Counted from the first letter of the stretch, positions 11,934 through 23,624 are shown. The stretch is 64,000 bases of DNA from Ophiocordyceps camponoti-saundersi (nom. inval.) (GCA_003339415.1 PDHQ01000072.1:1-64000), one strand, 5' to 3'. The notes: generated from the sequence alone by a model not told the origin. Numbers and translations are program-made.

Positions 11934-14524
11934 TTATCGTGGTGTCGAGTCGCAGACGACGGCGCGGGTATGCATAGTAGAGAGCGAAGAGTGAGAGTAA
12001 CGGCGCATGGGCGTGCGAGTGTCCGGGGGGGGGGGGGGGCAGATGCGACGAGGAACGACGAGGACGGATGGCGCAGGGAGAAGGGATTTTGACCGGCAGA
12101 TGTGAACAGGCGGCGGGTTCGGAGGAAAGCCGAAGCTAGGTACGAATAGGTAGGGATGTGAGTCGAAAGCGAGACGTAGGTAGCTGTGCTTGCGTGTGTG
12201 TGGGAGAGAGGAGAAGGGGGAAGGGGGAGGTAGAGGAAGAGAATGAGGCTAGTAGGGGAAGGGAAAAGACGAGGTTAGATCTCGGGGACGAAGTGCATCC
12301 GCACAAGGTAGAGAGGCCCCGTTGTGGGCGCACGTTGGACGGCAGCACTAACAGAGTCTCCATACAGCCGCCTGCAGCCTACTAGAAGGTACCTATAATT
12401 AAGCTATGAAGCCCCCCCCTGCCGAGTTTTTCCAGCGACCCTCTCAGGAGGGCGGATATCGCTGTGGATCCACCAAACGGAGCGCCGCCGCCTTAGTAGC
12501 AGCAGATCCGGGTCTAGCAGAGACTGGGTTGTGGGGCTTCGACCATGTACCGGGACCTCGGTCACGGGCGGATCCGACTACTAACAGGTATCGACAGTGA
12601 TAGTAAGGGGGGGGGAAAGGGATTTGCGAGGTGAATGCGACCCAGCCACCTCTACGAAGTCCAGCACGTTGACAACTACCTACATACATACATATGTATG
12701 TACCTACATCGGCATATCCGTACATGCATCCATATTATACACTGACACGAAAAGGAACCTGCCTCACATGCTCCTACATGCATACCACTTACGGCACCAG
12801 TATCTGGTCTTCCGGGAGTTCGTGGCGGCAGCGGCGGTGGTGGTGGAGGTGCCTCTGGAGGTGCCGCCCCGGCTCAGATAAGCCGAGGTTCGTTCGTACC
12901 GGTACCGATCACCATACCAAGAGACAGTGCCCGACTACAATCAACTCTACTGTCCCCGTCAAGATGAGATTTGGCGGGCGCCTCTCACCTCTCGTCCGAC
13001 CGTCACTAGCCAGCCTCGGTAACGTCGACTACGCATCATACGCACACTTCTCCCCAAATGGCTCTGACCAACACCCTGCCGATGCCCTCCACCTCCACCT
13101 CTCTCCCGGCATCCCCCAGCTTTCAGCCTCCCACTCCCATCGCCCATTCGCCCGTCTTCCATGCACGGCCAACCGCTGTCGGGACTACCCAGCCCAATGG
13201 GAGCTGCAGTCTTCCCGGAGCGTCACATTTGCACACCTAGAGAATATAATGCAGCACATTTAATTGTACAGAAACACAGATAACTGTATCCATACATGCA
13301 TCATTATGCATGTACAGACTGATACACATACATACATACGTCGGTAGGTTGGTGGGTAAGCAACCGTCCAGCTCGTCTCAAGAGCAGTCTGTCTCTGACC
13401 GAGTCCTAAAGACGTGGATCCTTGTAACTACCAAAACCTTAGCTCAATGGCTCATTGCATATCGCGGCCGATCCTGACACTTGTCTAATATCTGCCTACC
13501 TGCCAATCTGTTGCAGGGGTTTTTTCCTTCATGTATCCGCATGTAAGTGCGGATGCAAGTTGCTATCTCCAGGCACACACACACACACACACACACATGC
13601 GAGATCTGCATGTCCGATCCAAACGCTACCTAGTTCGCAGCAGCAGCAGCAGCCAATACGTGAAACGGACGGAAGCAGCTGAGGCTGAACTCTGGTCTGC
13701 AGCGCGGTGCGGCCATCACAACCCGTGTATCACCACATCTCTTACGAGCTCGAGCCATCGACTTTAATAACAGCCGACATCTAAACCCCCCCCCTTTAAC
13801 CCGCTTACCCGTCTTCGTCTTCCCTCTCATTTACCCAATCGTCCCATGGTCTTCCCTCCCCCCTTTCACCGATGTCATACACTTTTGCATCACCGGCTGA
13901 GCTTACACTTGCTTTCCCGCCTGTCCAACGCTTCCGGGACCGGAGCTGGTTAGGGGGTAAACAGGGGACTCTTCGTCTGACCCGAGTTCGTTTGCTCATA
14001 GAGAAAACCGGTCTTTTAGTGTATAAAACAAGCAACAGGAAAGAAGAAGAAGGAAAAAGGAAAAACGCAACAAACATGTTTTTGTTTCGTTTCCATTTCT
14101 TCCGTAAAGAACCGTGGATCAAGCTCCCTTTTATGCACCGCAAACAAATTATTCCGAGTGTCTGGTTGGGAAGACGAGGCCAAAGATTGCCGCCATCTGT
14201 CATTATGTGCGGATAGTCATGAGGAAATGCGTCCAAATGCCCCGTCTATCTGCGCCTGTGTACAACACATGTCCGCTCTTCATCGCAATGCGCAAAGCCA
14301 GGGGGAGCCTCCTGCCGAGAAGCCCATAGCAAAGAAAGAAAAGAAAAGAAAAGAAAAGAAACACCCGCTTATCTCTCGGTCTCACTGCCGCCTTTTCGAC
14401 AGGCTCGACCCCAGCGAGCTCACACATCACCCCTTTTCCTGTCGATCTCCCTCAAAGTCCGCTGCCGCTCCCCGAATTGATCACGAACGAGATGCCTCGT
14501 CGTCGCGCATCAGTTTGAATGAGA
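11934..14524. other. Low-complexity spacer
   Basis: About 2.6 kb without a supported gene. It contains a G15 run (12025-12039), a palindromic TACATA/TATGTA stretch (about 12680-12710), a CA dinucleotide run (about 13573-13598), a short CAG run near 13637 and an AAAAG pentamer run (about 14336-14360). Frames here (for example 12694-13263 plus and 13805-14236 minus) have no recognisable domain. Confidence 0.5.
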
Positions 14525-15916
14525 TCATGCTTTGACACGTCCCAGAGGCATGAGCGTCGTTTCCAAGTCGCCGCTACGTACTAGCGGCTCGTCCGTCATG
14601 CAACGCCTGTCGTCGGGCAGCACGTCACCGTGGCTGACGATGGGAAAGGGCGTCAGGACATGACCGACATCCCCCCACCACAACTCGCCGAATCGACGAT
14701 ACCAATCGACGGTGAGTAAGATCCCCTCGTCCAGGCTCACTTTTTGTTGCCAGCCCAGTTGCCGCAGTTTTGTCCCGTCAACGGCATATCGACGATCGTT
14801 GAAAGGCCTGTCCTCGGTCCACTTAATCCACTTGCGCGCGCGCTCTTCGTCGTCCCTATCGACGCCCAGCGCGTCGAGCATCTTGCCACTGAGCGCCAGG
14901 TTGGAGATCTCGTCGGAAGAGCCAACGTTGTAGATCTGCCCGACTTGGCCCTTGTGGAGGATAGTATCGAAGGCATCGGCGGCGTCGCTGGCAAAGAGGT
15001 ACCGTCGTGTGGGGCTGCCGTCACCGTGCAGTACTACGGGCCGCTGCCTCTTGATGAGACAAGCGAACTTTGGGATGATTTCTTGAAGATTAGGGAAAGT
15101 CAACACATTGCCAGCGCGACGTCGAAATGCGGGGAAGCTTACTTTCCGGGTATTGATGCGGACCGTAGACGTTGTTGCTCCGGACGATGATGGCCGGTAG
15201 CTTGAAACTTTTTTGATAGGACTGTACTAGCATTTCGGCGGCTGCTTTGCTAGCGGCGTAGGGGTTCGTCGGCGCAAGGATACTCGTCTCGAGCCGCTCG
15301 TCGTCACCCTCCTTGACCTCTCCGTACACTTCGTCGGTGGAGACGTGAATGAAGCGCTGAACGCCCACTTTATTGGCGCTTTCGAGGAGAACATGAGTCC
15401 CATAGACGTTGGCATGGGTGAAGCTATACGAGTTGCCAAAGCTCAGGTCAACGTGCGACTGGGCAGCAAAGTGTAAGACGGTATCGATATTATAGCGTTC
15501 CATGCAATCGAGAACTTCCGAAGGGTTCGTGAGGTCGCCGTGATAGAAGGTGAAGTTCCGTCTATCATTGAGTGGCCGGGTGTTGTTGAGGGTGGCGCAA
15601 TAGTCGAGCTTGTCGAATGAGACGACGTTGTAGGCCTGAGGGTAGGTCAAGGCCAGGTGACGAACGACCCAGGAGCCGATGAAGCCAGCGCCGCCGGTGA
15701 CCATGATGTTGCGGACGTCGGATCGCGGCGCAAAACGCGTCGTGCCCTTGAGGATGGGAGCATGTTTCCAGACGTCCAAGTCTCGTGGGTATCTGGTCTT
15801 GGCGGCTTCGCTGTTGTCAGCCTTTTGCCTTGCCCCAGCAGACGAGGAGAGCGGCACTCACGGTTAATCGTCGACGCTCGCGACAGGCTGGAGGCGGATG
15901 GCGAGGGGCAAGTCAT
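14525..15916 (-). CDS. NDP-glucose 4,6-dehydratase (RmlB-like, extended SDR)
   Basis: Converts dTDP- or UDP-glucose to the 4-keto-6-deoxy sugar, the first step toward rhamnose-type sugars. Likely exons: 15916-15862, 15805-15143 and 15081-14525, about 424 residues. The second junction is firm: it rebuilds QYPEKIIPKF. The first is less certain, because the main frame has only GTG codons at its start and a stop just upstream; the ATG at 15916 with donor ACC|GTGAGT and acceptor GCGAAG|CC is the reading that fits the frame. Motifs: NAD-binding TGGAGFIG, catalytic STDEVYGE and YAASK, and the substrate loop VRSNNVYGPHQYPEK. In fungi with this pathway UDP-glucose is the usual substrate, but the sequence does not settle it. 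The partner epimerase/reductase is not in this window. Confidence 0.88.
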
Positions 15917-16762
15917 TTTGGCGTGATGATGGTGCTGGCTTTGGTCGTGGCCGGCTTGCTGGCAGCCTTGCCAGTGAGGATGCGTTTGAGAGAGACGCCG
16001 AGTCATGGCGGAAAGGACGAGAGTCCGATCGGGGTGTGCATTGGTGAGGGAAGAACGAGCGGTAGGAAGGCAGTGAGGCAGGAAGACAGGCAGGTAGGTA
16101 GGTAGGCAGTAGGCAGGCAGCAGCAGCTGCTTCCGGCTCCGGCTCGGTGTGTTTTTTTTTTCCCCTGTTGGGCAGCGACTTACGTCAGAGACGAATTTGA
16201 ACGGCTTCTGGGGTCATTCATTGGCGGCGGTCTTTGTCTTGGACGGTGACGGATAGGCCTGAACAAAAAAGGGGGGGGGGGGGGGAACGCAATCAATGAG
16301 TGGTACAGGGATCAATGGGATAAGATAAGATAGGGGACGACATTCGGTTGGGAGCGTGCACTATGGCAGCCACTGAGAGTCTAACAATAGGAATGTATGT
16401 GCCATTAGTAGCCTGTGTATCAGATCATCAGACACCGTTGCACATCAGGTAAGGGGACGGGGCTAAAGTAACATAACAATTTGCCGCATCCGGACCTTCG
16501 GAAAACGCGTCTTCGTTTCTACCTCGTGGAAGAACAAGGAAGCAAGTCTCATTGGATCTCTATCCCAGCCTCCCAGGGAGGTAGGTAGGAATGTTCTAGG
16601 CCGGCACCTACGAACTTCTAGTCCAAATACCCATCCGCACAGCACTCATACCTGTGTAATCCTCAGAGCTCGCAAGGCTTTGTCCACTTCGCCCAAGACC
16701 TCTCCCATCAGCCTTCAATATCATGACAGATGTTTCTCTCCATCACTTTCCCCGCTTATAAT
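15917..16762. other. Spacer between the dehydratase and the subtilase-like gene
   Basis: No coding frame is supported. It contains GGCA/GGTA repeats (about 16075-16120), a T9 tract near 16151 and a G15 run (16271-16285). It probably holds the dehydratase promoter and the subtilase 3' region. Confidence 0.4.
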
Positions 16763-19751
16763 TCAAGCTGATAGTCCCGAGCATCGACGCACCAATGTCG
16801 GTCCGTTGCCATCGTACCTGACGCTGAACTCCGACGACTTACTCACGTCCCAGTCTTCCTCATTGTTTGGGTCGCCAAAGATCCTTAGAGCCCGCGCGAT
16901 CAGCGTGTATTCGACGCCCTCCTGAACGTAGCTGCCTGTATTGAGCAGACCAGTCCATTCGAAGGTGGCCAACCCTCCATTGGTGAGATGTGACACAGCG
17001 TGACGCTCCGCGTAGAAGTTCTTCGGAAAGCCGGAAACCTGTCCAATGCTGCTAGCTCCAGCGGTGCTGTTAACGGTTGTCACAGGCACAACATCGACAT
17101 GAACCAGAGGGTAGCCGAAGTTAATGCGGATACGAAACCTGATAGGAGGCCGATCTGTGGAACCCTGAGTCGGCAACTCGAGCCCCTTTAGATCACAATA
17201 GAACGCCGGCACGAATTCATCTCTCCCCGGAATGTCTTCCACCTCTAGACCGTAAGGCTCCATTATGCGATGCTGTCGAATAGACCCAGTGGAACCTTGA
17301 TATGGGATCGAGAGCGAAGATCCATCCGTCCCGTTGACTGCAATCCAGCCGGACCACAGGGCAAGACGTTTTGGGTCAAGTCCTGGAGGTGCTGTCGCCG
17401 TCACAGAAATTGTAGCCGACCCTTTCGAGCTTATAGAGAGGCTTCTTTCACTGAGGCCAAGAGAAGCCTTAGGCTCCGCATATACAGGAAAATCAAAGCC
17501 GCCTATCAGCTTCGTCGAATCTGAGCCGATACGATCAAAGGCGTAAATCGTATACGCAGGGATGTGAAGAAGGTCATACGTCACGTCACCCTCGCCCATG
17601 TTCTTGATTGTGAAGTTGAGCGTGGGAACGAAATGCTCGGTATCGTTAAAGTTGAGCCCTATCGTCTCCATCTCCAGCAAAGTAGTAGAAAAGGCGGCAT
17701 CGTAAGCTTGGACGAGCCCACCGCCTTGTTTCGCAACCGGGGCGTAAAGAGGGTAGCCCGCGAATGGTCTGTAATTTCCGCGATCCATGAAACTGGGTAT
17801 CATATTGCTCTGCGGTTTCGCGTGTGAGACCAGGAGCTTCTGCATCGTGGCCGGATCCTGGGGCCCACGGGCCTCGGCAACTAGAGCAACGATAGCGGCA
17901 ACCAGAGCAGCTGCGAAAGAAGAACTTGTTTGACTAGCAAAGCGCCAAGCAAGTGAATCGCTATACGGCGACGTCCTTAGTGATAAGACCCCACCGCCGA
18001 GAGCAACCAGAGAAGGCTGGATTCCGAGATCCAAGCTCGGGCCCCAGCTGCTGTCAAGGAAAGTGAACGGATCCGTTGAGGGGGGCTCCCTGTCCTGATC
18101 CCGGTAATATAGGGGTGCTTTCATGTTCTCTTGGGGGAAGATCGTGATGAGCACCTTGCGGCCAGCCTCGGAGGCCTCGAAAAGCGACTCTGCAACTTCG
18201 TCTTCGATTTCATCGAATCCAATGATCGTTGCTGGAGTCCGCCCGTACTTGCGGAGTATGTGCATATGGGACTTGCTGGTGAGGACGTATCGAGCTCCCT
18301 TAGCGGCGACAGCGTCCAACGTCATCCGCCCCGCGTGCTTTTGGAACAGAACAACCTTGTTGCCCAAATCCGGGATGTCGTCTGGAGTCATCTTGTAGTT
18401 GACTACAAAGAGCTCCATGGGGGTGCCGGTGAAGTTATCCTTGCGAAAGACGGAGACGAGAGGGAATAACACCTCCTCGCCGTCTTCAACGGTGTAAGTG
18501 CCCGCCGGCCTTACCAGTATAATTCCATGTTTTTTCATCCCCCCTACGGTAATGATGCCAGAGCTTCCAGACGGCCCGGACATTGAGAAGAGTCCGTTAC
18601 TTCCATAATTGTTTGTCGGCTGAACGACAACGACACCTTGAGCCGTGAGCCGTGACACAGCCTCCGTCAAGAGACCGGCCGCGATGTCACCCAGTCTAGC
18701 GAGAGACGAGCAGACGATGGTGGCACCATCCTTGTGAGCCCGGTAGAGGGCGTCGATGTAGGCGTCGACCACATAGGAGCTGCCGAAGGGAACGCGATAC
18801 ATGCCAATCTCAGCCCCGGGCGCTGCTCCGATATAGTTGAGCTTACCAGGCCGTGCCGCTATGAGCCCAGTTACGGAAGTTCCGTCGCCATATTTACTGC
18901 CCTCCATCGGTGTTGCTTCACCACGGAAGAGGTCGGCTCCGAAACTGACGACGCAGCCGGGACCAAAGCAACCTCCGAGGGCCGGGTGCGTGTAATCAAC
19001 CTACGTGGATGTGAGGAGGCCGTGGAGGAAACTTTTTCTCGGACAAGAACGACTTACACCAGTGTCGATGATGGCAATCTTCGATCCTTTGCCCGTGATT
19101 CCCTTCTTGTGAAGCTGATCAATCTGCATACTAATAAAGTGTGAGTTCAGCCCCTGCTGTTCGTCATCAGGAGAAGCCCGTCGCTCCAGCAGAGCTTCGC
19201 CACGAATACCGGTTGCAGATGACTTTGAAGGTTGTTCATCATCTTCCTTCTGACAATTGTCACCATCTTCCTTCTGACAATTGTCACCATCTTCCTTCTG
19301 ACAATTGTCACCATCTTCCTCCTCGTCACTGTCGCTCGAGAAGTCGCTATACCCATCATACCTGTTATTCGGCATGTCTTTCTCCGGATATATCGTCCCG
19401 ACTAGCCACTTCCCCTTAACTTCAGGCAGTTCCGCCACCTTTTCGGGTATGAACTCATTGGTAAGATTGACTGAGACGCCCTTGAAGAGTGGATAATCGA
19501 GTTGACGGCGGATTTCCGCCTTGAAGTCTGCCTTGAGGGTATTTGCGAATTCCTGGACGTCCTAAGAGAATTCATCGCGTCGCCATTGGGAAAGCGGCTC
19601 GGTCAGTAAACGCTGCTAGAGCAGCATGTGTTGTACTTACAGCGTCTTCTTTGAGCTCGAATAAATACAAGTAAGTTGTGACATTCGTGGCGCCAACTAG
19701 ATGTAAAGTTGCTGTAACCAGCAAGGCCAGGTTGACGAGACGTTGCCTCAT
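16763..19751 (-). CDS. Secreted subtilase-like (S8) protein with catalytic His replaced by Asp
   Basis: Large secreted subtilisin-family protein, about 950 residues, in three exons: 19751-19641, 19561-19058 and 19000-16763. It has a signal peptide (MRQRLVNLALLVTATLHLVGA), an inhibitor-I9-like prosegment, and a linker carrying a triplicated 8-residue repeat. The catalytic Asp is in IAIIDTG (Asp203). The His box reads SKYGDGTSVTG where the family has GHGTxVAG, so the catalytic His position is Asp244. The oxyanion Asn survives in VVVVQPTNNYG and the Ser box reads QTSSSFAAA (Ser566), lacking the usual GTS. A PA-like insertion and a Fn3-like C-terminal half follow, as in Vpr-type proteases. All frames are open, so it is not a broken gene. 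It is likely a pseudoprotease or has altered chemistry; a ligand or inhibitor role is speculation. Confidence 0.85.
19240..19320 (-). repeat. 24-bp tandem repeat inside the subtilase-like gene
   Basis: Three identical 24-bp units (19240-19263, 19264-19287, 19288-19311) plus a partial fourth. In the coding frame each unit encodes GDNCQKED, adding one Cys and several acidic residues between the prosegment and the catalytic domain. The unit is a multiple of three, so copy number can change without breaking the frame. Confidence 0.95.
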
Positions 19752-21004
19752 TGTGTAGGAGATGCCGCGAAAGAACTTGAAGAAATACGAGAAACGTATA
19801 TACACAGAAACTTCAGGAATCCGAACGATATAATAGCCGTGCTTTATAAACGAAGAAGGACCAAGTTGATGTCTTTATACAGACAAACTCCAATCGCGTA
19901 GACGGAAAAAAAAACCATACCTCAAGGTTAACCGTAAACGTGCACGACAGACGATCGACTGTTGATCCGGGTGTTGGACTCAGGATAAGTTCTCCTGGGA
20001 TATCCCCTGAACGCGTGTCAGCTGGGAGACTGCTCCTCTTTAAGTGACCAATCAAATTGTCTATAAGCCCCTGGGAAAGGATAGAGTCTGTCTTTACAGG
20101 TCCCTACCCACTACTATTCACTACCTACATTTGACCTACCAGCATTCATGGGGTAGGGTTAGGGTCAATAGGGTCAGCACTGGGCACGCGTCGTACAAAC
20201 ACATCACCTACCGAGTACCGATATCTCGAAGGGGTATTTTCCAGACCCTGGGAGCATCTACATACATATGTACACACATATGTAGGTAGCCCGGGATGAC
20301 CTCGATCCAAACCAACTTGCCAGCCCACCGGCATATGGATGCCCGTTGCTTTTCAAACCTTTCTCATTACCCTGATTACCCATTCTCTTCGTATTCCGCA
20401 TCTGAAAGTGAGGACATCACGGTAGTTGTTTATTTTCGTTTCCGTTTCCGGACACACTGACTCGTGAGTCACTTCTCGCGGGCTCGTATTGATCGTGGGA
20501 AAGGCAATTATGGGAAAGGTATCCTGGGGATGAAGTGGCAGCAGGGATCCCGCCTGTATCGTTTAACAACATATCACGCCGCTGCTAAGATGGAGAGCCC
20601 GATGGACGTGTTCATCTTCTCGGCTCCAAAGATGGTGACGAACCCGAGAGCATTGATTTGATTAGAAAAGGTTGTCATTGGGCGAGACAGCTTACATAGG
20701 TCTACGAGACGTGCTGTCAGATAAGCAGAGAGACACTATCTATAATCTTATCGTCAAGGCGGCCTTCCTTCTTGCCCACGCTCCCATATCGGCACTTACC
20801 TGCCTTGCGGCAATGCTCGCCTCAATGTCGTCATACCTCCGTCTCTTGACGAAGCACGAAGCGAGCCCAAGGCGAGGACGGAGGATGAGAGGAATTCAGC
20901 TCAGCTCCTTTCTTACCTTGACATGAACGATGATCCTGTCTCTATCTCTCAGTGATATACCTCATACCCCGTCTGCTGAAACCGACCTCAATATCAACCC
21001 AGCC
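19752..21004. other. Divergent spacer between subtilase-like gene and transporter
   Basis: About 1.25 kb between genes pointing away from each other, so it should carry both promoters. Short frames (20464-20661, 20672-20926) show no domain or splice partner. A GGGTAGGGTTAGGG stretch near 20152 resembles telomere repeats but is only one or two units. A TACATATGTACA palindromic stretch lies near 20270. Confidence 0.45.
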
Positions 21005-22176
21005 ATGGATGCGCCTCGTTTGCTGCAAAGTGACGAAGAGACCGCCATCGAATTGACTCCTCCACTCGAGCCTCCGAAGCGGCACTCCGTCGCCATCGCC
21101 TGGATGGTCGTCAACACCTTGGCGACGGTTGGAATCGTATGCCCCTGACATGTCTTCCGACGAGGCTATCTCTGCCGCTCACCACCAGCTTCACACCTTT
21201 CCCCCCCTGTAGGTCTTTACCAACAAAGCCATCTTCTCAGACGCCTCATGGCGTAAATCGCAGCTCGCCTTTGCCTGCTTCCACTTCTGCGTCACATGGA
21301 TCACGCTCTCCGTTCTCGCGAGCCCGGGCTTTGCCTGCTTCGCCGCTCCTCGTCGGGTCCCTATTCGCCATCTGCTTCCTCTCGCCCTCGCCATGTGCCT
21401 CAATGTCATCCTCCCAAACTGCTCCTTGGCCTTTTCCTCCGTCACCTTCTATCAGGTCGCTCGCGTCTTGCTGACGCCCGTCGTTGCTGTCGTCAATTTT
21501 ATCCTTTACGGCGCCACTCTACCGTTGCTCGCCGGTTTGGCTCTGGTACCGGCATGCATTGGAGTCGGTATCGTCTCATATTATGACTCCCTCCCGGCTG
21601 CCGATGTGAGCATCAGGACCACGTCGCCTCTGGGCGTTGTCTTTGCCATGACTGGAGTTTTGGCCTCTTCCTTTTACACAGTCTGGATCGCTAGCTATCA
21701 TAGAAAACTACAGATGAGCAGCATGCAGCTGCTGTACAGCCAAGCGCCCATCGCGTCATTGATGCTCCTCTACGTCATCCCCTTTCTCGATACCCTGCCT
21801 GATCCGACACATGTTTCCTGCTCTAGGTGGCTGATGATTATCCTCGTCCGTTACTCTCCCTTTTCCCTCAAGTCACGGCACTGACAAGGCCAGTCCGGAA
21901 TTTTTGCCTCCCTCATCAACATATCGCAATTCTTCATCGTCGCTCACACTGGGCCCGTGTCGAGCACCGTCGTCGGCCACGTCAAAACATGCACCATCGT
22001 GTGCATTGGCTGGATCGTATCGGGTCGCTCCGCTGGCGACAGAGCCCTGATCGGCGTGTGTCTTGCCATTGCGGCGATAGTGGTGTGAGTTATCCGGTTT
22101 TGCGCATGTCGCACGCGCCGCTAACAGCCTATGGAGATACTCTATCGTCATGTTGGAAGCTCGCAAGTCCGACTAG
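21005..22176 (+). CDS. Drug/metabolite or triose-phosphate-type transporter (SLC35-like)
   Basis: Multi-pass transporter of the DMT superfamily (TPT/SLC35E3-like), probably in Golgi or another endomembrane. Exons: 21005-21136, 21213-21845, 21894-22084 and a short last exon starting at 22128 or 22137, giving 334 or 331 residues. The junctions rebuild NTLATVGIVFTNKAIFSD and LSGIFASLINISQFF. A conserved stretch near the end, HTGPVSSTVVGHVKT, is typical of the TPT family. About ten hydrophobic segments are visible. The last acceptor is ambiguous: CTAACAG is the better splice signal, but ATGGAG gives the more family-like VVYSIVMLEARKSD ending. An upstream in-frame ATG at 20930 is possible but less likely. 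Substrate unknown. It converges on RPF1, 86 bases away. Confidence 0.85.
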
Positions 22177-22262
22177 TAGACGTTGACTTTACAAAGGAGA
22201 GTGGCCTCTTCAGGGCAGGCTTACGACGCTGTAAGCAGGTAGACACTTAAACATGTGCTTGG

Positions 22263-23516
22263 CTACAGGTTGAAGCGCTTCCTATCCTTTTCCATCTTGG
22301 CCTTCCACTCCCATTGCGTAGCGTCGATGCCTTCGCTGCCGGCTCGTCCGATGCCCTTGTCTACTCTTCTCAGCTTCAATGTGAAGCGAGGGCCAAGCTC
22401 CTGTAAACCCGCCCGGATGCCCTCTACCCCTTTCATGTCCTTGCCCTCCGCATCGACGATATTTTTCTCCGTTGCCCGCTTCTCACGGAAGACGTACCTA
22501 TGCCGGCGCACGAAGATGAAATCCCGCTGATTATGAAGGGTCACGATCTGGCGGCCTTGGGTCTCTGGGCAGCGGGGAAACATATTCTGGAAGAGCTTAG
22601 CTGTGAGAAGACCAAGCGGCGTCTTGAAATTATTGAGAAGAAGCTCAGGATAGTGGTTGGTGGGGTTTCCGTGACCCGGGAGCTTCTTGCCCTGAATCCA
22701 GTTGGAGATTGTGAAGTGGAACGTCGGGCCGGAAGGCAGGTGAACGATGGAGAGGCCGGTGGGCGTCTTGAGATCTTCCCTGATGAGGACTACGGCCGTG
22801 TAGTCTCGGTTCGTGGCGAATTTGCAAATCTCTCGGAGCGAGTACTTGTGTCCGTAGCGGTGAGCCGAGCGAGGGACGTAGGTGCTGTTGGGGAATATGG
22901 TGGAGATGAGCTGAGCATCATCGTGGATAGTCGAGTTGAGAGACGTCGTCACGAGAATCTTGGGCTCCGGAGGGGGAAGGTCGGAAAAGAGAGAGGGAAA
23001 CTTGAGCATGAGAGATGAGGGCGTCAGGTCAAGGTTGGTGCTTGTTGTTGACGGAGCTATGCTGGCGTCTCTCCTGCCGCCGCCCGGACGTGTGATTCCA
23101 GACGCTTCATCGCCATCCTGATCTTCGTCATCTTCATCCGAATCCAGTAAGCTGTCGTTTTCCTCGTCATCGTCTGCATCACCATGCTTCATCTCAGCGT
23201 CTCGGACAGCCTGCTTTTCCTCCTCTTCCGCTTGCTCGATGCGCCGTCTCCTCAGCTTCTCCAGGTCAACGGCGACGCCCAGGCTATCATCGTCGCCCTC
23301 GTCCCAGACACGTTTCTGATCCAACGTGAGGGTCTTATTACGAGCCAATCGGGCAGCTCTGAGAGACGGATCGTGACCCTCTTCCTTCTTGCGGCGTAGT
23401 CTTTCCACCCGACGCTCCTTGCCGCTTGATATTTTATGTTGAATGAACATAGATTTCCGCGTCGCTTTGTTAGATGAATTGAGCGCCCATCTGGGCGGCT
23501 GTTTATTCGATGCCAT
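22263..23516 (-). CDS. RPF1: Ribosome production factor 1 (Brix domain)
   Basis: Nucleolar assembly factor for the 60S ribosomal subunit. Single exon, 417 residues. A basic, charged N-terminus with an Asp/Glu-rich stretch (about 115-145) precedes the Brix domain (about 185-375). The Brix domain is marked by PKILVTTSLNST at its start, then IFPNSTYVPRSAHRYGHKY, LPSGPTFHFTISNW and the late RDFIFVRRHRYVF. The length and order match fungal Rpf1. It shares a 315-bp divergent spacer with NOC3, which acts in the same pathway, so co-regulation is likely. Confidence 0.95.
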   Translation of the reverse strand: MASNKQPPRWALNSSNKATRKSMFIQHKISSGKERRVERLRRKKEEGHDPSLRAARLARNKTLTLDQKRVWDEGDDDSLGVAVDLEKLRRRRIEQAEEEEKQAVRDAEMKHGDADDDEENDSLLDSDEDDEDQDGDEASGITRPGGGRRDASIAPSTTSTNLDLTPSSLMLKFPSLFSDLPPPEPKILVTTSLNSTIHDDAQLISTIFPNSTYVPRSAHRYGHKYSLREICKFATNRDYTAVVLIREDLKTPTGLSIVHLPSGPTFHFTISNWIQGKKLPGHGNPTNHYPELLLNNFKTPLGLLTAKLFQNMFPRCPETQGRQIVTLHNQRDFIFVRRHRYVFREKRATEKNIVDAEGKDMKGVEGIRAGLQELGPRFTLKLRRVDKGIGRAGSEGIDATQWEWKAKMEKDRKRFNL

Positions 23517-23624
23517 TGCTGTGTGTGGTCTTTTCTTGATGCTCGACTACAAGCCATTTAATCCGTGGCGAGAGAAGAATTAAGAGGCCTTATCAAGATA
23601 ATGGGGGGAGCGGCAGAAACGTGG

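Noticed and set aside
12694..13263. 189-residue frame in the 12-14 kb spacer
   Set aside because: It starts inside a TACATA/TATGTA repeat and is low in complexity. No domain, signal peptide or consistent splice sites were found.
15090..15857. Dehydratase starting at the first codon of the long frame (15857)
   Set aside because: That codon is GTG and a stop codon lies just upstream. An ATG exon at 15916 with a GT-AG intron fits better for a nuclear gene.
10476..19751. Secondary-metabolite cluster made of methyltransferase, dehydratase and subtilase
   Set aside because: There is no polyketide, peptide or terpene core enzyme, and the spacers are long. The adjacency may be chance.
19752..19805. 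Subtilase start at 19805
   Set aside because: The first codon there is GTG. The ATG at 19751 begins directly with a good signal peptide.
20152..20175. TTAGGG-type telomere repeat
   Set aside because: Only one or two units are present, between two normal genes, so it is not a telomere or clear interstitial array.
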